A stretch of 64,000 bases of DNA from Apis mellifera. Lineage: Eukaryota > Arthropoda > Insecta > Hymenoptera > Apidae. Below the pieces are notes generated by a model. The model worked only from the letters and a program-made list of their open reading frames with translations, had not been told where the DNA came from and made no database searches. This document shows, in pieces, positions 37,056 through 50,472 of this stretch. The translations under genes were made by a program, and so were the position numbers. The first letter of the stretch is position 1; each line of letters opens with the position of its first letter. Location of the stretch: contig NC_037638.1 in the NCBI RefSeq assembly GCF_003254395.2, positions 13,289,086 through 13,353,085 of the forward strand. The letters are read 5' to 3'.

Positions 37056-38084
37056 ATCACTGAATAGATCACGAAATTATAATAAGATATCATTCAACTC
37101 ATATTATGTATGTAATGAATTTTTTTAATCGTTCTCGTATTTTTTTATTAGGTTATTATTATTAGGTATAATAGATATTATATAATAGATATAATATCAA
37201 TTATATATATAAATATATAAATTGTAAAAAATTATGATATTATATTTAAATATTTAAATTATTTTTTTTAGAGAATATCAAATAAACTAAACAATATATA
37301 TATATATATATTTCTTTGTTTATTTCTCTTTTCTTAAAGTTAATATTTTTAATCTTTGAGATTAAAAGATGAAGAAGATTTAAAATGATTAAAATCTCTT
37401 TTCTTCAAAAAGAAAGAAACAAAAAAGTATATTATTTAATTTATTCTATGTCTTTGGTATTTTTTATGAAAGAATAATTTTTATTTAATTAATATTACAT
37501 CTTAATCTTTTCTTGATAGATTAAGATTTTATCTTTATCAAATGAAGATTCTAAACATCAGAATTAAAAAAATATATTAAATGGCACTGAATGTTTACTA
37601 TGATAAACGCAAATAAATTTACGCAATCTGTATTCTTCATTAGATATCAGATTCGTTGTCAAACAGTTATATATATATATATATATATATATTTCAAGTC
37701 TTTTGTTTTTGCTGACAATGTTATTTTTTCTTTGATAAATAATATTCCTATTTCCTCGTTAATTTATATATTTCATATATACTGATCAATGTTTCAGATA
37801 ATTTTTAATACGGATTGAAAATTTATATTGATTTACAATTAATATTATTTTCTTTTAATATGACTCTCTTTTTCATTTTTTCAATCTTCAAAAACTATAT
37901 TTTAGATATTTTATTTCTTAATTTTTATGAACAAATGTATATTTTTTTTTCATACTTATAAATTCTTTAATTATTAAATAAATCAATAATTTCAAAATAA
38001 ATGAATTTGTTTGTCATAGTAAAATCGAAAACATTTCCGACAAAATATTTCCATCAATCCAATATTTCGAAAAAACTGGTCAAG
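37056..38084. other. Duplicated flank of the third copy, then AT sequence
   Basis: Matches with the 34.7-35.4 and 49.4-50 kb flanks continue (GAATTTTTTTAATC, TTGATAGATTAAGATTTTAT, GTCTTTTGTTTTTGC near 37700). A (TA)n run is at 37669-37691. No gene was seen. Confidence 0.5.
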
Positions 38085-38590
38085 AGGGCTCAAAAAGAAA
38101 TCAGTTCGAACAGGTGTAATTCGACGAGGAGGATCGATGGCGAAGCAAACGCGACAGCCAATTGGAAATCTCTTTGGTTTGATGATCGGAAAAAAGGACG
38201 GATGGAATCGGTTTGATACGGAAAAGAGACGGAACTGGTCCTCCTACGTTGGCACGGGGGACGGCTGTGCGGCTTTCAGACGAATCGAAAACGAAGAAAA
38301 AGTCTTGGATGATTCGAAGGGATCGAGGGAAGGAAACGTGGCGGAAAAGGTGGCCGTAACAAATCCTCGGCGAGTAATCGAGGTCGTGTCTTGGCCAGGT
38401 TTTACTCTCAAACACTTAACTCTATTGCGATTGGATTCCTCGCCAGTTTTCTACCAAAGCGCGAGATCTTCCTCTTCTATTCCTTGATCCTCTCTTCTAC
38501 CATTTCATTCCTATTCCGAGAGGTTTGTTTTCATTTTTTTTTCTCGGTGATCCACGCCCACTAAATGCCTAGATGGGTGATTTCTTGTAC
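38085..38590. other. GC-richer island with overlapping frames on both strands
   Basis: A sharp CpG-rich island in the desert. A 116-codon + strand frame (38137-38487) and a 104-codon - strand frame (38101-38415) overlap; neither has a recognised domain, signal peptide or splice context. GC-rich composition alone would lengthen frames here, so I do not call a CDS. It could be a conserved regulatory element, non-coding RNA exon or lone exon. Confidence 0.4.
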
Positions 38591-39444
38591 ATAAAAATCT
38601 TATTACAAGTAATGACGTGATAAAACACTCGAAAAGAACGAACAAGATTTCGAAGAATCTCGATACTGAGTCCATAGATCGAATAATGATAATAAATCGG
38701 TAACTTTCTAACTGAATAAATAATATACTAATTAAATCGACGATGTTGAAATAATAGATCATTATAATTTTAGATTGTTATAGTAACTGTTATATTCTTT
38801 ATATATCTATAAATCTTTATGAGATTTAAGAATCTGAATGAGTCATGAATTAAATTGATATATTCTTTTTTTTAATTAAATAGAATGATCAATAGTTTTG
38901 GAATAATGGATTGTTTCTCATTTTGATTGTTATAAATGTTATTTGCTTTGATATGAAAAAAAGGGTGGAAGTAGACATTTTGATATAATATTAATAATTC
39001 TGATTGTTTTCAAGTATTATAATATAATTAAAACATTCTTCTGTAACAATTTATATTAATAGTATATTTCTTTTGTTTAATAGACATTTTACATTTTATT
39101 TATTCTAATAATGTTCAAAATAATATTTCTTATTAAAGTAAAATTTAATTTAGTTTATTTTAATTTTTAAAAAACAGAAAAAGTAAGTTATATTATGATC
39201 ATTAGAATTTCAAAAAAATTAAAAAATATATAAAGTCTATAGCATTTCATACAGCATATTCTATGAAATTCTTCAAATTCCTTTTTATATTAAATTAAAA
39301 AATTGAATAACAAATTGATTGAATTGAAATTAATATATTTTGATAATTGAATAAAACGATCGATCATCGATGATTTCTGAATAATGGATTGTTTCTGCTT
39401 TTGATTTATTGCATGCTGAACATCATTTTCTTTGTACTAATTAT

Positions 39445-39685
39445 CGTATATTATATAATTATATTATATTATTATATTTATATTATTATATTATATTATT
39501 ATATTATATTATATTATTATATTATATATATTATTATATTATATATATTATTATATTATATTATATTATATATATTATTATATTATATTATATTATATTA
39601 TTATATTATATTATATATATTATTATATTATATTATATATATTATTATATTATATTATATTATATTATTATATTATTATTATAAT
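39445..39685. repeat. TATTA/TATATTAT microsatellite
   Basis: About 240 bases of interleaved TATTATATTA and TATATATTATTA words. The long Tyr/Ile frames crossing it are artefacts. Confidence 0.88.
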
Positions 39686-42600
39686 TTAATGTTTTATTTC
39701 TTATATTTATTTTCTATGAATATATTTTTTGCATTAGTAAAAATTACTTTTTACTCTCAAATCATCATTCATAATTCATTTAAATCAAGTGATAATTTTA
39801 ATTAATTATTTATATTATTTAATTTTCATTTTCAATTTACTATCGAAAGCAAATTCTGACTATTTAAAAAAATTGATTTCTTTGAAAAAACCTTTGAAAA
39901 ATCTTCAGATTTGTTATCGATTTCAGATCAAAAAATGATAATAAAATTGAATAACAAAAAATATATACGAAACATAATCAATATCTTGCTATATTTGTTG
40001 ACGAGTGATATTTTAGTCATATATTTTGGATAACATTAATTGATGCACACAAAGAATAAACAAATACAGAAATATATATGAGTTATCGGTATAAACGATT
40101 TTAATCAAAGTATCTTTAAACTATTTTTTTTCGATAATGTTATTGTAAATTTGTATAATTCTCATTTATTGTCATAACAATAAATAATTAATAAAATAAA
40201 TAATTGTAATAATTAATAAATAAATAAAAAATTATGTTTTTAGAAAATATTGCATCATGAATGTTTCGAATTATTATAAAAATGCATAAAAACATTATCC
40301 ATTGAAAATATACATTTCGCTCAAATTCATTTACAAGACTATTTTCGAAAGTACAAGAGTATAAAAATATAATTTTTGATTATATTATTGCTGTAATAAA
40401 TAAATAATATGAATAACTTTATATTTGTCATTCCAAATTCAATTTAATAGATATAATCATACAAGATTTGAAAAAATTAGTATCAATTATAGGTAAAATT
40501 TATTTGTAATTCATAAGATGCTGACTCTGAAAACTAATATATACATCTGAAAAATTTCTGATCATGAGATTTAAAAGATATTAACAATTGATAAAGAACA
40601 TAAAGATTTCAGAAAAATATAGACATCAAAATAGAAAGTTTAGAGGATTTTGAGAATCTCATAAAAGAAATATAGTATCAAGCTCAAATATAGTATCAAT
40701 TACCAGACTTTAAATGTTTTCAATTGTAATATTTTTTTATTTTATATATATATATATATATATATATTGCAATTATTTTTTTTATTAGAATAATAATATA
40801 TAAGTTAAACATTATCCTTTAATTAATTTAAAATATCACACCATTATTCTTTCTTAATAAAACATTTTATTTCATTTATAATGACAATTAGAAACAAATA
40901 TCCATTAAAATTTTCATTATTTCATACAAGCAATATTAATATGATTATAAAATTGAATCAATAATTAATTATTTACATTATTAGTTACATAATAAAAAAA
41001 TTGTCATGGTATTGTTAAAAAACAGAAAACTATAAATTTCTATAAATTTTTAGTTTATAATAGTATATCTCGTTTTTTGTAATAATTATTATGATATTTT
41101 CAAAATGTAAGTCTAACATTTTTATTTTTACTTAGTCTACATGTATATTTTTTGTTAATTTTATTATATAATATTATTTTATTAATATAAATATTGATAA
41201 AAATAATATTATTTTTGTTATTTATAAATTTTGTGTTATTTCATTTATAATAAATTATTGTGTAAAATCAAATGATACTATATGCAATATTTAGAATCAA
41301 TATATCTTAATATGATTTTCCTTTAAATATTAATCGTGTCCATTTCAAAGACTTTAAAGAAATATAAACATAGAAAACAGAAAAATGCAGCTTATTCGCC
41401 AATTGTACATTTAGTTTCGAATTCTATTTAATATACCATTAAAAATATTATTTTTCGAAACGATGTATGTATATTTTCAAATTTTTTTATTCTTAAACGT
41501 TATCAGTTTGGTTGAGAACAAATACACAATATAATGTTTCAATCATGTATATGGAGGACAAGAAATCGATATTTTTTGTATCTTTTACGTGATATCGAAA
41601 ATCGAAGCGTTTTGAAATATTTGCAACTTTTTTTCAAAAATAAAGGATATATCAAATTATGTTGAAGAAGAAAGATTTTGAGAAGATCAAAGGAATTGTT
41701 TAGGATGAAAATAATGTACATTGTTGCTAAAATTAAATTCTAACGAAATGTATGCATCTATCTTACAAATATATATACGTAATTTGAATTTCTTGTTAAT
41801 AAAAAAAAAAAAAATAAAAATAAGAAAGAAACAAGAAATATAGTAAATTTGTATTGAATTTGTGAAACATTACATTCGTTTGATTAAATGATGATTTTGA
41901 TGAAATTTAAAAAATAAAATGTAATTACAATGTTTTGTTTCTATTAATATGTACTTAAAATTTTTAAAAAATTGTATGAATAAAAATATTTCATATTTTG
42001 ATAAAATATTATATTATTATTTTATTACATTTTTTTTTATTTCTATGAGTAATATTTATGTTTAATATATCTGGTAGAATTTTTTCAAAAAAATTTGTAA
42101 TTTTATGTGAATAAAAATATTTCGTAATTTAATAGAATATTAATCCTTGTTTATGATATATTTAGTATTAAATTATGCTATTATTTTATATTTATAATTC
42201 CAAAAATAATATTAATAGTTGGGAAGCAAAAGGCAATTAGGTTATTTAAATTTGTGCTAAATTTTACCATTTAGATATTATGAAATAAAATGTAAAAAAT
42301 TTTATTAATTATTAAATAAATTATTATATATTTAAATTATTTAGATATAATTAGATATTTAGATTCATATTTACAATTTATTTACAAATTAAAATTTATA
42401 AATTATAATTGATAGATATAATTATTGAACATATCGGATTATTAATGTAATACTTTAATGATATTATCACAAAAAAATCTGTATTTGTCTAAATAAAATT
42501 TAATATATATTATTTTGATTAAAATGTTACGCAATTATTTCGTTAAAAATCTCCCTATCTCTCTAATTTAAAGCATGATATTAATTGTTTACATATGTTT

Positions 42601-42719
42601 AATTATTTATTCTAAATATCTTTGCATCTCGATATCTTAACAGTTAAAATTGAAAAAAAATTCCGCTTTTTATAACATAAGATAATATGAAACAATAATA
42701 TAATAATTCTTATTGTCAA

Positions 42720-42910
42720 TGCCACGTTAGATGTATGTTTGTATCATGTGCATGTACTTACGCATCCCGTGATAATGAGCAAACTTTTCAGTCGAGCCAC
42801 TCGAGCAAAGTAATTATGCTCGTATACTTCGTCGAGTTACATTAATTAACGTTGCGGTCATGATGAAAACTCGTCTGCTGCTTACGAGAAGCTTTCTAAG
42901 ACTTGATTCT
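42720..42910. other. GC-richer island
   Basis: A CpG-containing block (GAGCCACTCGAGCAAAG, CGTCGAGTTAC, ACGTTGCGGTCATGATG) flanked by desert. No long frame; non-coding element candidate. Confidence 0.35.
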
Positions 42911-44652
42911 TCTTTTTTCTTATTAAAAAAAATCTTAAAGAATATAAGATGAAATGATAATGGATATGGATATTATCAAATGTTATTATATGTTATAACA
43001 TTTGATATATTTTTAAATACAGAATTTAATTTCGATCCATCTTTTTAGAACTTTCCAAGTCTTAATATTATAATTTTTATAAAAACAAAAAAGAATTTTT
43101 TCTTATGTGCCATTTTTAAAACAATAGATTATAAAGTATTATGAAAAATTGACACAAGTTTAATTGAAATACATTTATATATAAGTATATAATATATGTA
43201 ATAGTATTATAATATATTTTAAGAATATTATAATAAAAATATTTGAATAATATATATTTAATGATTTATATCTTCGTTATTTTAATTCGTTATTTTATAA
43301 TAATATAATAATATAATAATTTTTTTATAATAATTTAATATTTTTGTAGAAATAAAAATTATAAAATTATATAATTAATTAATCAATAATTTTATAATAA
43401 TTTGATTATATAATTTATTATATAAAATAAATTCAAATTTGTATTTTTTTAAATACTTATTATGCATATATGTACATTTATGCATATTTTTATTTTATAT
43501 TTTTATATTACATTTATATATATATTTTTATATTATTTTATGTTATTTTTACAATATATTCATTTATAAAGTATACTTATAACTTATTTAATAGACTTAA
43601 TATTGAAAATGATATTATATAAAAAAAAATGAAATTATAATTATTTTTCATGGATAAAAATTTGTAATAATAATAGCATTTTTTTGTAAAAATTGAATTT
43701 TGGTTTTGATATTTTCTGTTGTTAATTTCATAATACATTTTAAACAATATAGAATGTTAAAAATTATCTTTATTAATAATATATTTTATATTTTATTCCG
43801 ATTTTGAATATATTTATATTACTTTCCTTTAATATATATTTTGATCCAATTTGATCCAATTTGTTACATAAGAATTCATATAATTGTACAAAATTCACAT
43901 TAATCTAATCAAACAAATTTGTAATATGAATGTTCTTATTAATTAAAATTTATTTTTCTTTGATTTATTTTTGATTACTTGGACATAAATTAGTAAATTT
44001 TTCATTTTTTTTGGTTATTTATATATATTATAAAAACATATTATAATAAAAAATATAGATAACAAATATAAAAACAATACACGAAATAATAAAATAATAA
44101 TAATAATATGAAAATGATGATATTTGTCAATAAAAAAAGAATTATTATCAAATAATAATTTTATATTTTAAAATATGTCATATATTCTAAAAATTTAAAT
44201 TCCAAAAAATATCAAAATCAAAACTTAACTTTTATAACAAATTTTAATTTTAATTATTTTACCATAAAGTTATAAGAATATTTTTGTAATTCGAAAAATA
44301 AATATGATATATTATATATATATATATATGTACAATAAATATTTTATCAAAAAGAAATTCATTTCTTATGTAATTATCAAAAATATAGTTAGTTATAATA
44401 TTATTAATAAACTTAGTTTATATTTTATTTATATATCTATTATTTATATTTCTTGATGAACTTATCTTTTTATTTTATTAATATGGTGATTTGATCACAT
44501 ATTACATGATTTATTTTCTTCTATAGATGAAAATAAACCGCAACTGAAATCGCAGAATCCACACCGAAAGATCATTATAAGATGCTGTGATATCTACTAC
44601 ATATCTCTATTTTCAATTAATTACAACTTTTCAATTTTTGATATTGTAATAT

Positions 44653-44654
<2 letters not shown>

Positions 44655-44730
<76 letters not shown>
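44655..44730. repeat. (TA)n dinucleotide microsatellite
   Basis: Nearly pure (AT)n, about 37 units with one GT interruption at 44719. Confidence 0.95.
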
Positions 44731-44779
44731 CAATTATAAGAAAAAAATTTTTCGAGCATATTATTCAAAGACAATAAAA

Positions 44780-45150
44780 CTATAAGTTATGGAGTGCGAT
44801 CTTTGCCGAATTTAACGGGATATACACATAGGTGAGACGCTCTTTCGTCCAACGCAACAGTCAATGGAAAGAGGAAATGGAAATCCCTTGGGTCACCGGG
44901 CAAAATCACATTTTACTTCGATACATCCGCTTCTACGAGAGCAATTTTCTCGAGAGCAAACAAGCAGACCTTCTCGCATGCATTAAAGTTTGAACGGGTT
45001 CGCAAGAAGCCAGTGCACGCCACTTCCTCAGTACAAGGTCGAAAGTCTTCTCAGGTCTTTGGCGACGAAATGAAATTTCGATCGATCCACCATAGCCGAC
45101 CACGTATCACGCGCGATTCTTCCGCGTATCTTTTCTGCTTCGCAATAGAA
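44780..45150. other. GC-richer island, the largest interior one
   Basis: About 370 bases of near-balanced composition with many CpGs (ATTTCGATCGATCCACC, ACGTATCACGCGCGATTC). All frames are interrupted. It is a candidate regulatory element or non-coding RNA exon about 4.5 kb from the promoter-distal end of the last gene. Confidence 0.4.
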
Positions 45151-46729
45151 TATAAATAAATATTACTAAACCTGCTATATACAAAATAAATCATCAAGAA
45201 TAAATTATTTAAATAAATTGTTTATTTTTAAGTATAAAAAATATATCAAGCTTCTTTATTTTTAAGAAGAGTATATAATGTGAGTATATAATGTAATATG
45301 ATATTATAATATTTTATTTATTTGAATATATTTTTTTATTTTTTTATTGAAACAAAATTTTTACAATTTTTGCATCTAGTTAAGATATTATCTATTATCA
45401 AACCAGTATTAAACATCATTTCAATTACATGAAAATCTACTACAAATGAAAACAAAAACATAACATATTATGAATTATTACATATTTTGAAAAATAAATT
45501 TGATTGTTAATTGAATTTACTTATTTGAATATGAATTTTACGCTGTTCAATAAATAATTTTAATTTTTTTTCGATATTTTTCCAATATATAAATATATTA
45601 CGATTTTAAAAAGATTTTCAAACTACTTTTTCAGAATACACAGAATACAAGTTTTTTAAAAAATAAATTTAAAAAAATTTTGAAATTATAGAAATGTTTT
45701 TACAATAAGTGTTATTCAATTGCTCTTGACAATTTTGAAGTAATTTTGTGGATTTTCCCAAATAAATAAGTATTAAATTACAAACATTTAATATTGATTA
45801 AAATTAAAAGAATGCTAAAAAGATATTCATTTTTATTTATATATTTCAATTTATAAAAATAAAGATTTTTAGATATAAACGATTATATCTATTTTATAGA
45901 TATAAAGTAGAAGAAGATATAATATATGATTATACAAACTTTTTTACTAAGGAAAAAGTCAAGAGAAATTAAAAAATTATTTTTGTTTTCAATATAGAAA
46001 TATAATTTGGCAAAACACATGATGACAATTCAATAATAATAGATTGCATCACCTACTATCGGAATTATAGTTAATATTTTCAAACAAATGTTCACTCTAT
46101 TTTAAATAAATATTTAGCTCATATTTATTACATATTAAACATAGAATAAAATGTGAATATAATATATATAAATTTCTAAAAATATATAAATTTTCTACAT
46201 TCACTTCTGTAATCAATTTATATTCATTAATATTTTTTTATTTTTCTTTTTTTTTATCTGTTTTGTTTTTAATATGATAAAACTTATAGCTATAATTATA
46301 ATTTCTTTATCATCGTTTTTATACATTAGATCGTTCTAATACATAAAAATAATTCATCTAAGTTATTTTTTAAAGTATGTGAAAATTCGTTTGTGATCGC
46401 GATGAGTTCGATTATTTATTTGAATATAATTTATTTACATCAAATCAACAATTTGTCGAAAATTTATTTGGTGTAAATACATTATATTTAAACTTTAGAC
46501 TTGTCATTCATTTTCATTGTCATCATTCAATTCATTTTTTGATAAATTTAGTCAATTATTTCTATGTTTTAACAGTACAATAAGTAAAATTAATATAATA
46601 ATATTTATATAAATCTTTGAAAAAGACTTTACAAAAATTCATTTTGAAGATCATTTTTTAAACAAACAATATTCATTAATTCTCTAGACTAAATATCGAC
46701 TGAGAATAATAATTGTCATTCAAGCAAGT

Positions 46730-46990
46730 TTTCATATATCTTTATAGCAATCTCGAGAAACTCCGGTCAGTCCTTTTACAAGATTATTTTGGAGAATTTA
46801 TTTGCATGGAATCACATTGTTGTGTATTTTGCTCATTCGTATGTACACCGCTCATTCATATCTTGTGATATAATAACCAACAACGACAATGCTTTAATCC
46901 AGCAACTTATGCAGGGCACAAAAGGTGTGACTCGCGGAAATAAGCTAATTAAGAAATTAGGGTTTTGAATCTCTCCTCGAGGCTTTTGCT
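46730..46990. other. GC-richer island
   Basis: A moderately GC-rich block (CTCGAGAAACTCCGGTC, GGTGTGACTCGCGGAAAT) followed by a T/C-rich stretch. No coding frame. Confidence 0.35.
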
Positions 46991-48072
46991 TTTCTTTCTT
47001 TGCTTGCTCTTTCTACATATATTTTTTAACTTTTCTCGTTCTTTCTCTTTTTCTTGTTAATTTTTTGTCTGTCTATTTTAAATTACGATTTAATTTCTCG
47101 TATTCTTTTATTTATTGCTCTTTATTTTATCGCCCATATGTCAATAGATGTCTTCTGATTTCAATATAGATTGAATTCAATGTATTTTATTTTGATTATA
47201 TTATTTATTATATATGATATTATTTATTATATTTTCTTTAGAATGTTTTTCTTTATATTTATTTTCATTCTACATTTCGTATTGCTACTTTCACAGTATG
47301 ATTCGTATTTCAGAATATCTATTTATAAAATTTTTATTTTTTACGAATCAAACTATTCAATTAAATAAACTTATGATCAATTATTATAATTGCATTTAAA
47401 ATGATTTTTTTTCTTAAGTGAAAGTTATTTATTTCTATAGCAAGAAAAAATTTTATTTCAATTCGAATTCATTATCAATATCACAAAATGTTTGATTACA
47501 TCGATATTTTTTGAGAATGTTGTATACATGTAAGAAGTAATATTAATAAAGTACGACATAATATATGTAGTACACAATTATCACGATGATTCTCATATAT
47601 AGTTACATACAGTCATAATATAATTAAGAAATCTATATGCAAATAAAATTAGAGAATAAAAATCCACTAACAATTATTAATATCTAAAAAGTTTATAACA
47701 AAATCCAAATCATCATTCATATTTCTGTTTCTTATAAGTTTTAAAAAATCCAAATTAAAATATATTTCTTAATTAATTTTCAATCTAAGTTTTTGTATAA
47801 AATGAAATTTCATTAATATAATTTCAAAAAAATGTAGAAGTCTTGATAAAAATTCATTTTTATTTTGTGATATCAAATAGAAATTAATAGCCTATTTAAT
47901 TCAGTTAATCATGAAATTTTCTAAGAATGCAAAGTTGATAGGAAGGGTGTATAAAAGAAATAAAGACAAACAATGTACATATTTTACTTATATATACTGA
48001 TTAAAATAAATAGTATATATTTTTACCTAAGAAAATATGAAAACGAAAAACAAAAGAAAAAAACATTAACAT

Positions 48073-49248
48073 TTAGTTGAGACAAGAGGCTTTAAGACCC
48101 AAAACTTTTTCTAAGTGTTCCTTTACGACATCGAGGTGAACACCGTGTTTCTTGGCTTTCGACAAAAAGTTATTGAAATTCTTACTAGCGCAGAGTTTGT
48201 CGACAAGTGATTGAGCAGTGGGCGATCTCAATTTCTCGATAAATTTAGCAAACACGGTAGAGTTCTTCAATCTGTCCTGGTATAGATTCTTAAGCTCGTC
48301 CAAAGGTATCAAAGCTTCTACTTCATCGAGAAAACCACGGATTCCGGATGTTTTGGCACGGAAGAATGGTGGTTTGAGCTTCGGCAAATGTAAGTATTCA
48401 TTGACCTCGTTGACTAAGTAGTATGCATCAAGACCGGCACTTTGTTGATAATTCAATATATTAATGAATTCAGGAAGACTTTCTATCTCAGTAATTAAAA
48501 GTTTAAATTCTGACGATTGAAAATATTTGAGCAATTGTTGGAATTCAGCATCTTCTTGTTTGTAAAGGCTGATGATTGCATTAATTTTCTCTAAGGGAAT
48601 AAGATCAACGAATTTTTGCAATTCATTAGCAAGGTCACCACTTCCAACGCTTGGCAGTTTGTAGGCCTCCAAAGGACTAGATACAGCCAAGGCACCCAAA
48701 ATTGCCAAAGTGAATTTCAGCTGTGAATGTAGACAATGATAATATTAAAATATTTAAAAAATAGAAAGGTTTTTAAATTTCGTATTTCTTTAATTTAAAA
48801 TTTTTAATTTTTTTATTAATTTATAAAATATTTTAAATATAGATTTAAATTTTCAAATGTATTAAGTCAATATTGAATCATGAATATGAATGATGTTAAG
48901 ATACATAAAAAATAGAAATTCATAAATTCACATCTGAAATATCTTAAATAAATAAAGTTAGCTTTCTAAATATTGAATATTAATATTAAATTATTCCATG
49001 TGAACAATAATTAAGATTTTTAAAAATATAGAAATTTAAAAATATTTTTAATATTAATTATATTTAAGTTAATATAAGTTAATTTTTAAAATCAAATATT
49101 AATGTAAATAATAGTAAATTATAATTTATTTTATTATTTATGTAATATATGTACAATATTATGTAATCTATACAATATTTATAACATTTTCTTCATATTC
49201 AAAAATAATTTAAAATAAGTGATAATTGTTAATTGTTTTACTTACCAT
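48073..49248 (-). CDS. Secreted insect-allergen-related repeat protein, start codon in exon 1; join(48073..48720, 49246..49248)
   Basis: Exon 2 (48720-48073) opens after a CACAG acceptor with CTG AAA TTC ACT TTG, where the paralogues have ATG AAA TTC, and no ATG occurs before the mature region. Exon 1 ends in ATG directly at the donor (AATATG|GTAAGT, 49246/49245). Splicing gives ATG-CTG-AAA-TTC, a 216-residue protein with signal peptide MLKFTLAILGALAVSSPLEA. The repeat follows: YKLPSVGSGDLANELQKFVDLIP, ESLPEFINILNYQQSAGLDAY, GIRGFLDEVEALIP, a KLCAS motif, and LGLKASC at the end. The intron is 48721-49245 (525 bases). It is the closest intact relative of the 28932 gene. Presumed secreted midgut lipid-binding protein, by family. 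Confidence 0.92.
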
Positions 49249-49270
49249 ATTGTCAATGTTTGCTTCGAAT
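49246..49270 (-). other. Exon 1 of the 48073 gene, ending in the start codon
   Basis: The sequence TTCGAAGCAAACATTGACA followed by ATATG matches exon 1 of the 28932 gene and the two decayed copies. It contains no other ATG. The 5' boundary is inferred from the position of the TATA-like box. Confidence 0.65.
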
Positions 49271-49294
49271 ATAAAATAATTGAATAGAGTACAA

Positions 49295-49335
49295 GATATA
49301 GTATGGTACAACCTATACTATAGTATGGTACAACC
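49295..49335 (-). promoter_or_regulatory. Weak TATA-like box and 17-bp direct repeat upstream of the 48073 gene
   Basis: The - strand TATATC (49300-49295) lies at the right distance from exon 1, but no AATCTTATC box or TATATAAA is present. The 17-mer TATAGTATGGTACAACC occurs twice on + (49297-49313 and 49319-49335). The promoter is rearranged relative to the 28932 gene. Confidence 0.45.
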
Positions 49336-50002
49336 GATCGACTCATTTATATAAATCATGAAATATGAATTTTTTTAATCAAGTTCAGCATTTTTTCACC
49401 ATTATCATTATCATAAATCTAATAGATATTATATCATAGATGTATTATCGATTAAAGAAATAAAGAAATAAATATAGAAAATATCAGTAAAGGAAAAAAT
49501 AAAATATATTTTTAGTATGTATGTATTTTTAATATGTATATTTTTTATTTTCTTTCTTAAAAACAAAATCTTAATTCTTCTAAAATTATTATATCTTATT
49601 TATATTTTAATTTATAATTAATATAATAATTAAATAATAATTTTTATAATTAATTGACATTATATTTCGGTAATATTTTTTTGATAGATTAAAATTTTAT
49701 TTCTATTAAAATAAGATTATAAATAAATGAAATATGTTATATAATACTAAATATATTTAATATTTAGGCTCAATAGAAAATGTAAAATTACATGAAAAAT
49801 AAATGTAATCATAAATGTATGATCAAAAATAATGTAAATTATAAAATGTAATTGTAGATGAGGTAGATATAAGAAGAAATTCTTATAAAATCTTTTATAA
49901 AAATTCGTTATTAAATAATTTATCTATGCTTTTTGAGATAATATTTACAGATATTTACAGATGTATTATTTCTTTTTTGACAGTATAATAATATATTATT
50001 GT

Positions 50003-50386
50003 AATATAATATAATATAATATAATATAATATAATATAATATAATATAATATAATATAATATAATATAATATAATATAATATAATATAATATAATATAAT
50101 ATAATATAATATAATATAATATAATATAATATAATATAATATAATATAATATAATATAATATAATATAATATAATATAATATAATATAATATAATATAAT
50201 ATAATATAATATAATATAATATAATATAATATAATATAATATAATATAATATAATATAATATAATATAATATAATATAATATAATATAATATAATATAAT
50301 ATAATATAATATAATATAATATAATATAATATAATATAATATAATATAATATAATATAATATAATATAATATAATATAATATAATA
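50003..50386. repeat. (AATAT)n pentanucleotide array, about 77 uninterrupted units
   Basis: A perfect 5-base period for about 384 bases. The homologous position near 35.3 kb holds only short TAA tracts, so the array expanded in this copy after duplication. Confidence 0.96.
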
Positions 50387-50422
50387 TTTATATAATAATA
50401 TATATTATTTTATTCGATAAGA

Positions 50423-50426
<4 letters not shown>

Positions 50427-50468
<42 letters not shown>
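50427..50468. repeat. (AT)n microsatellite
   Basis: About 21 AT units, 40 bases beyond the pentanucleotide array. Confidence 0.92.

Positions 50469-50472
<4 letters not shown>

Larger units (their letters stand above)
38591..47690. other. AT desert with several GC-richer islands, no gene supported
   Basis: Nine kilobases without a family copy. A short direct duplication (AATAATGGATTGTTTCT...TTTTGATT at 38901-38927 and 39380-39406, about 480 bases apart) is visible. The other structures are the islands and microsatellites listed separately. Confidence 0.5.

Noticed and set aside
38101..38487. Overlapping 116- and 104-codon frames on both strands
   Set aside because: Not recognised, mutually antisense, and easily explained by the higher GC of the island lowering stop frequency.
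39389..39805. 138- and 91-codon + strand frames
   Set aside because: Mostly Tyr/Ile/Leu from a TATTA-type microsatellite; no domain or splice context.
48073..48708. A 211-residue version of the last gene starting at a TTG codon (48708)
   Set aside because: The TTG is internal to the signal peptide; splicing to the ATG at the end of exon 1 gives a complete signal peptide.
50003..50386. Regular array considered as a CRISPR-like or satellite structure
   Set aside because: A perfect 5-base period with no spacers; a simple microsatellite in eukaryotic DNA.
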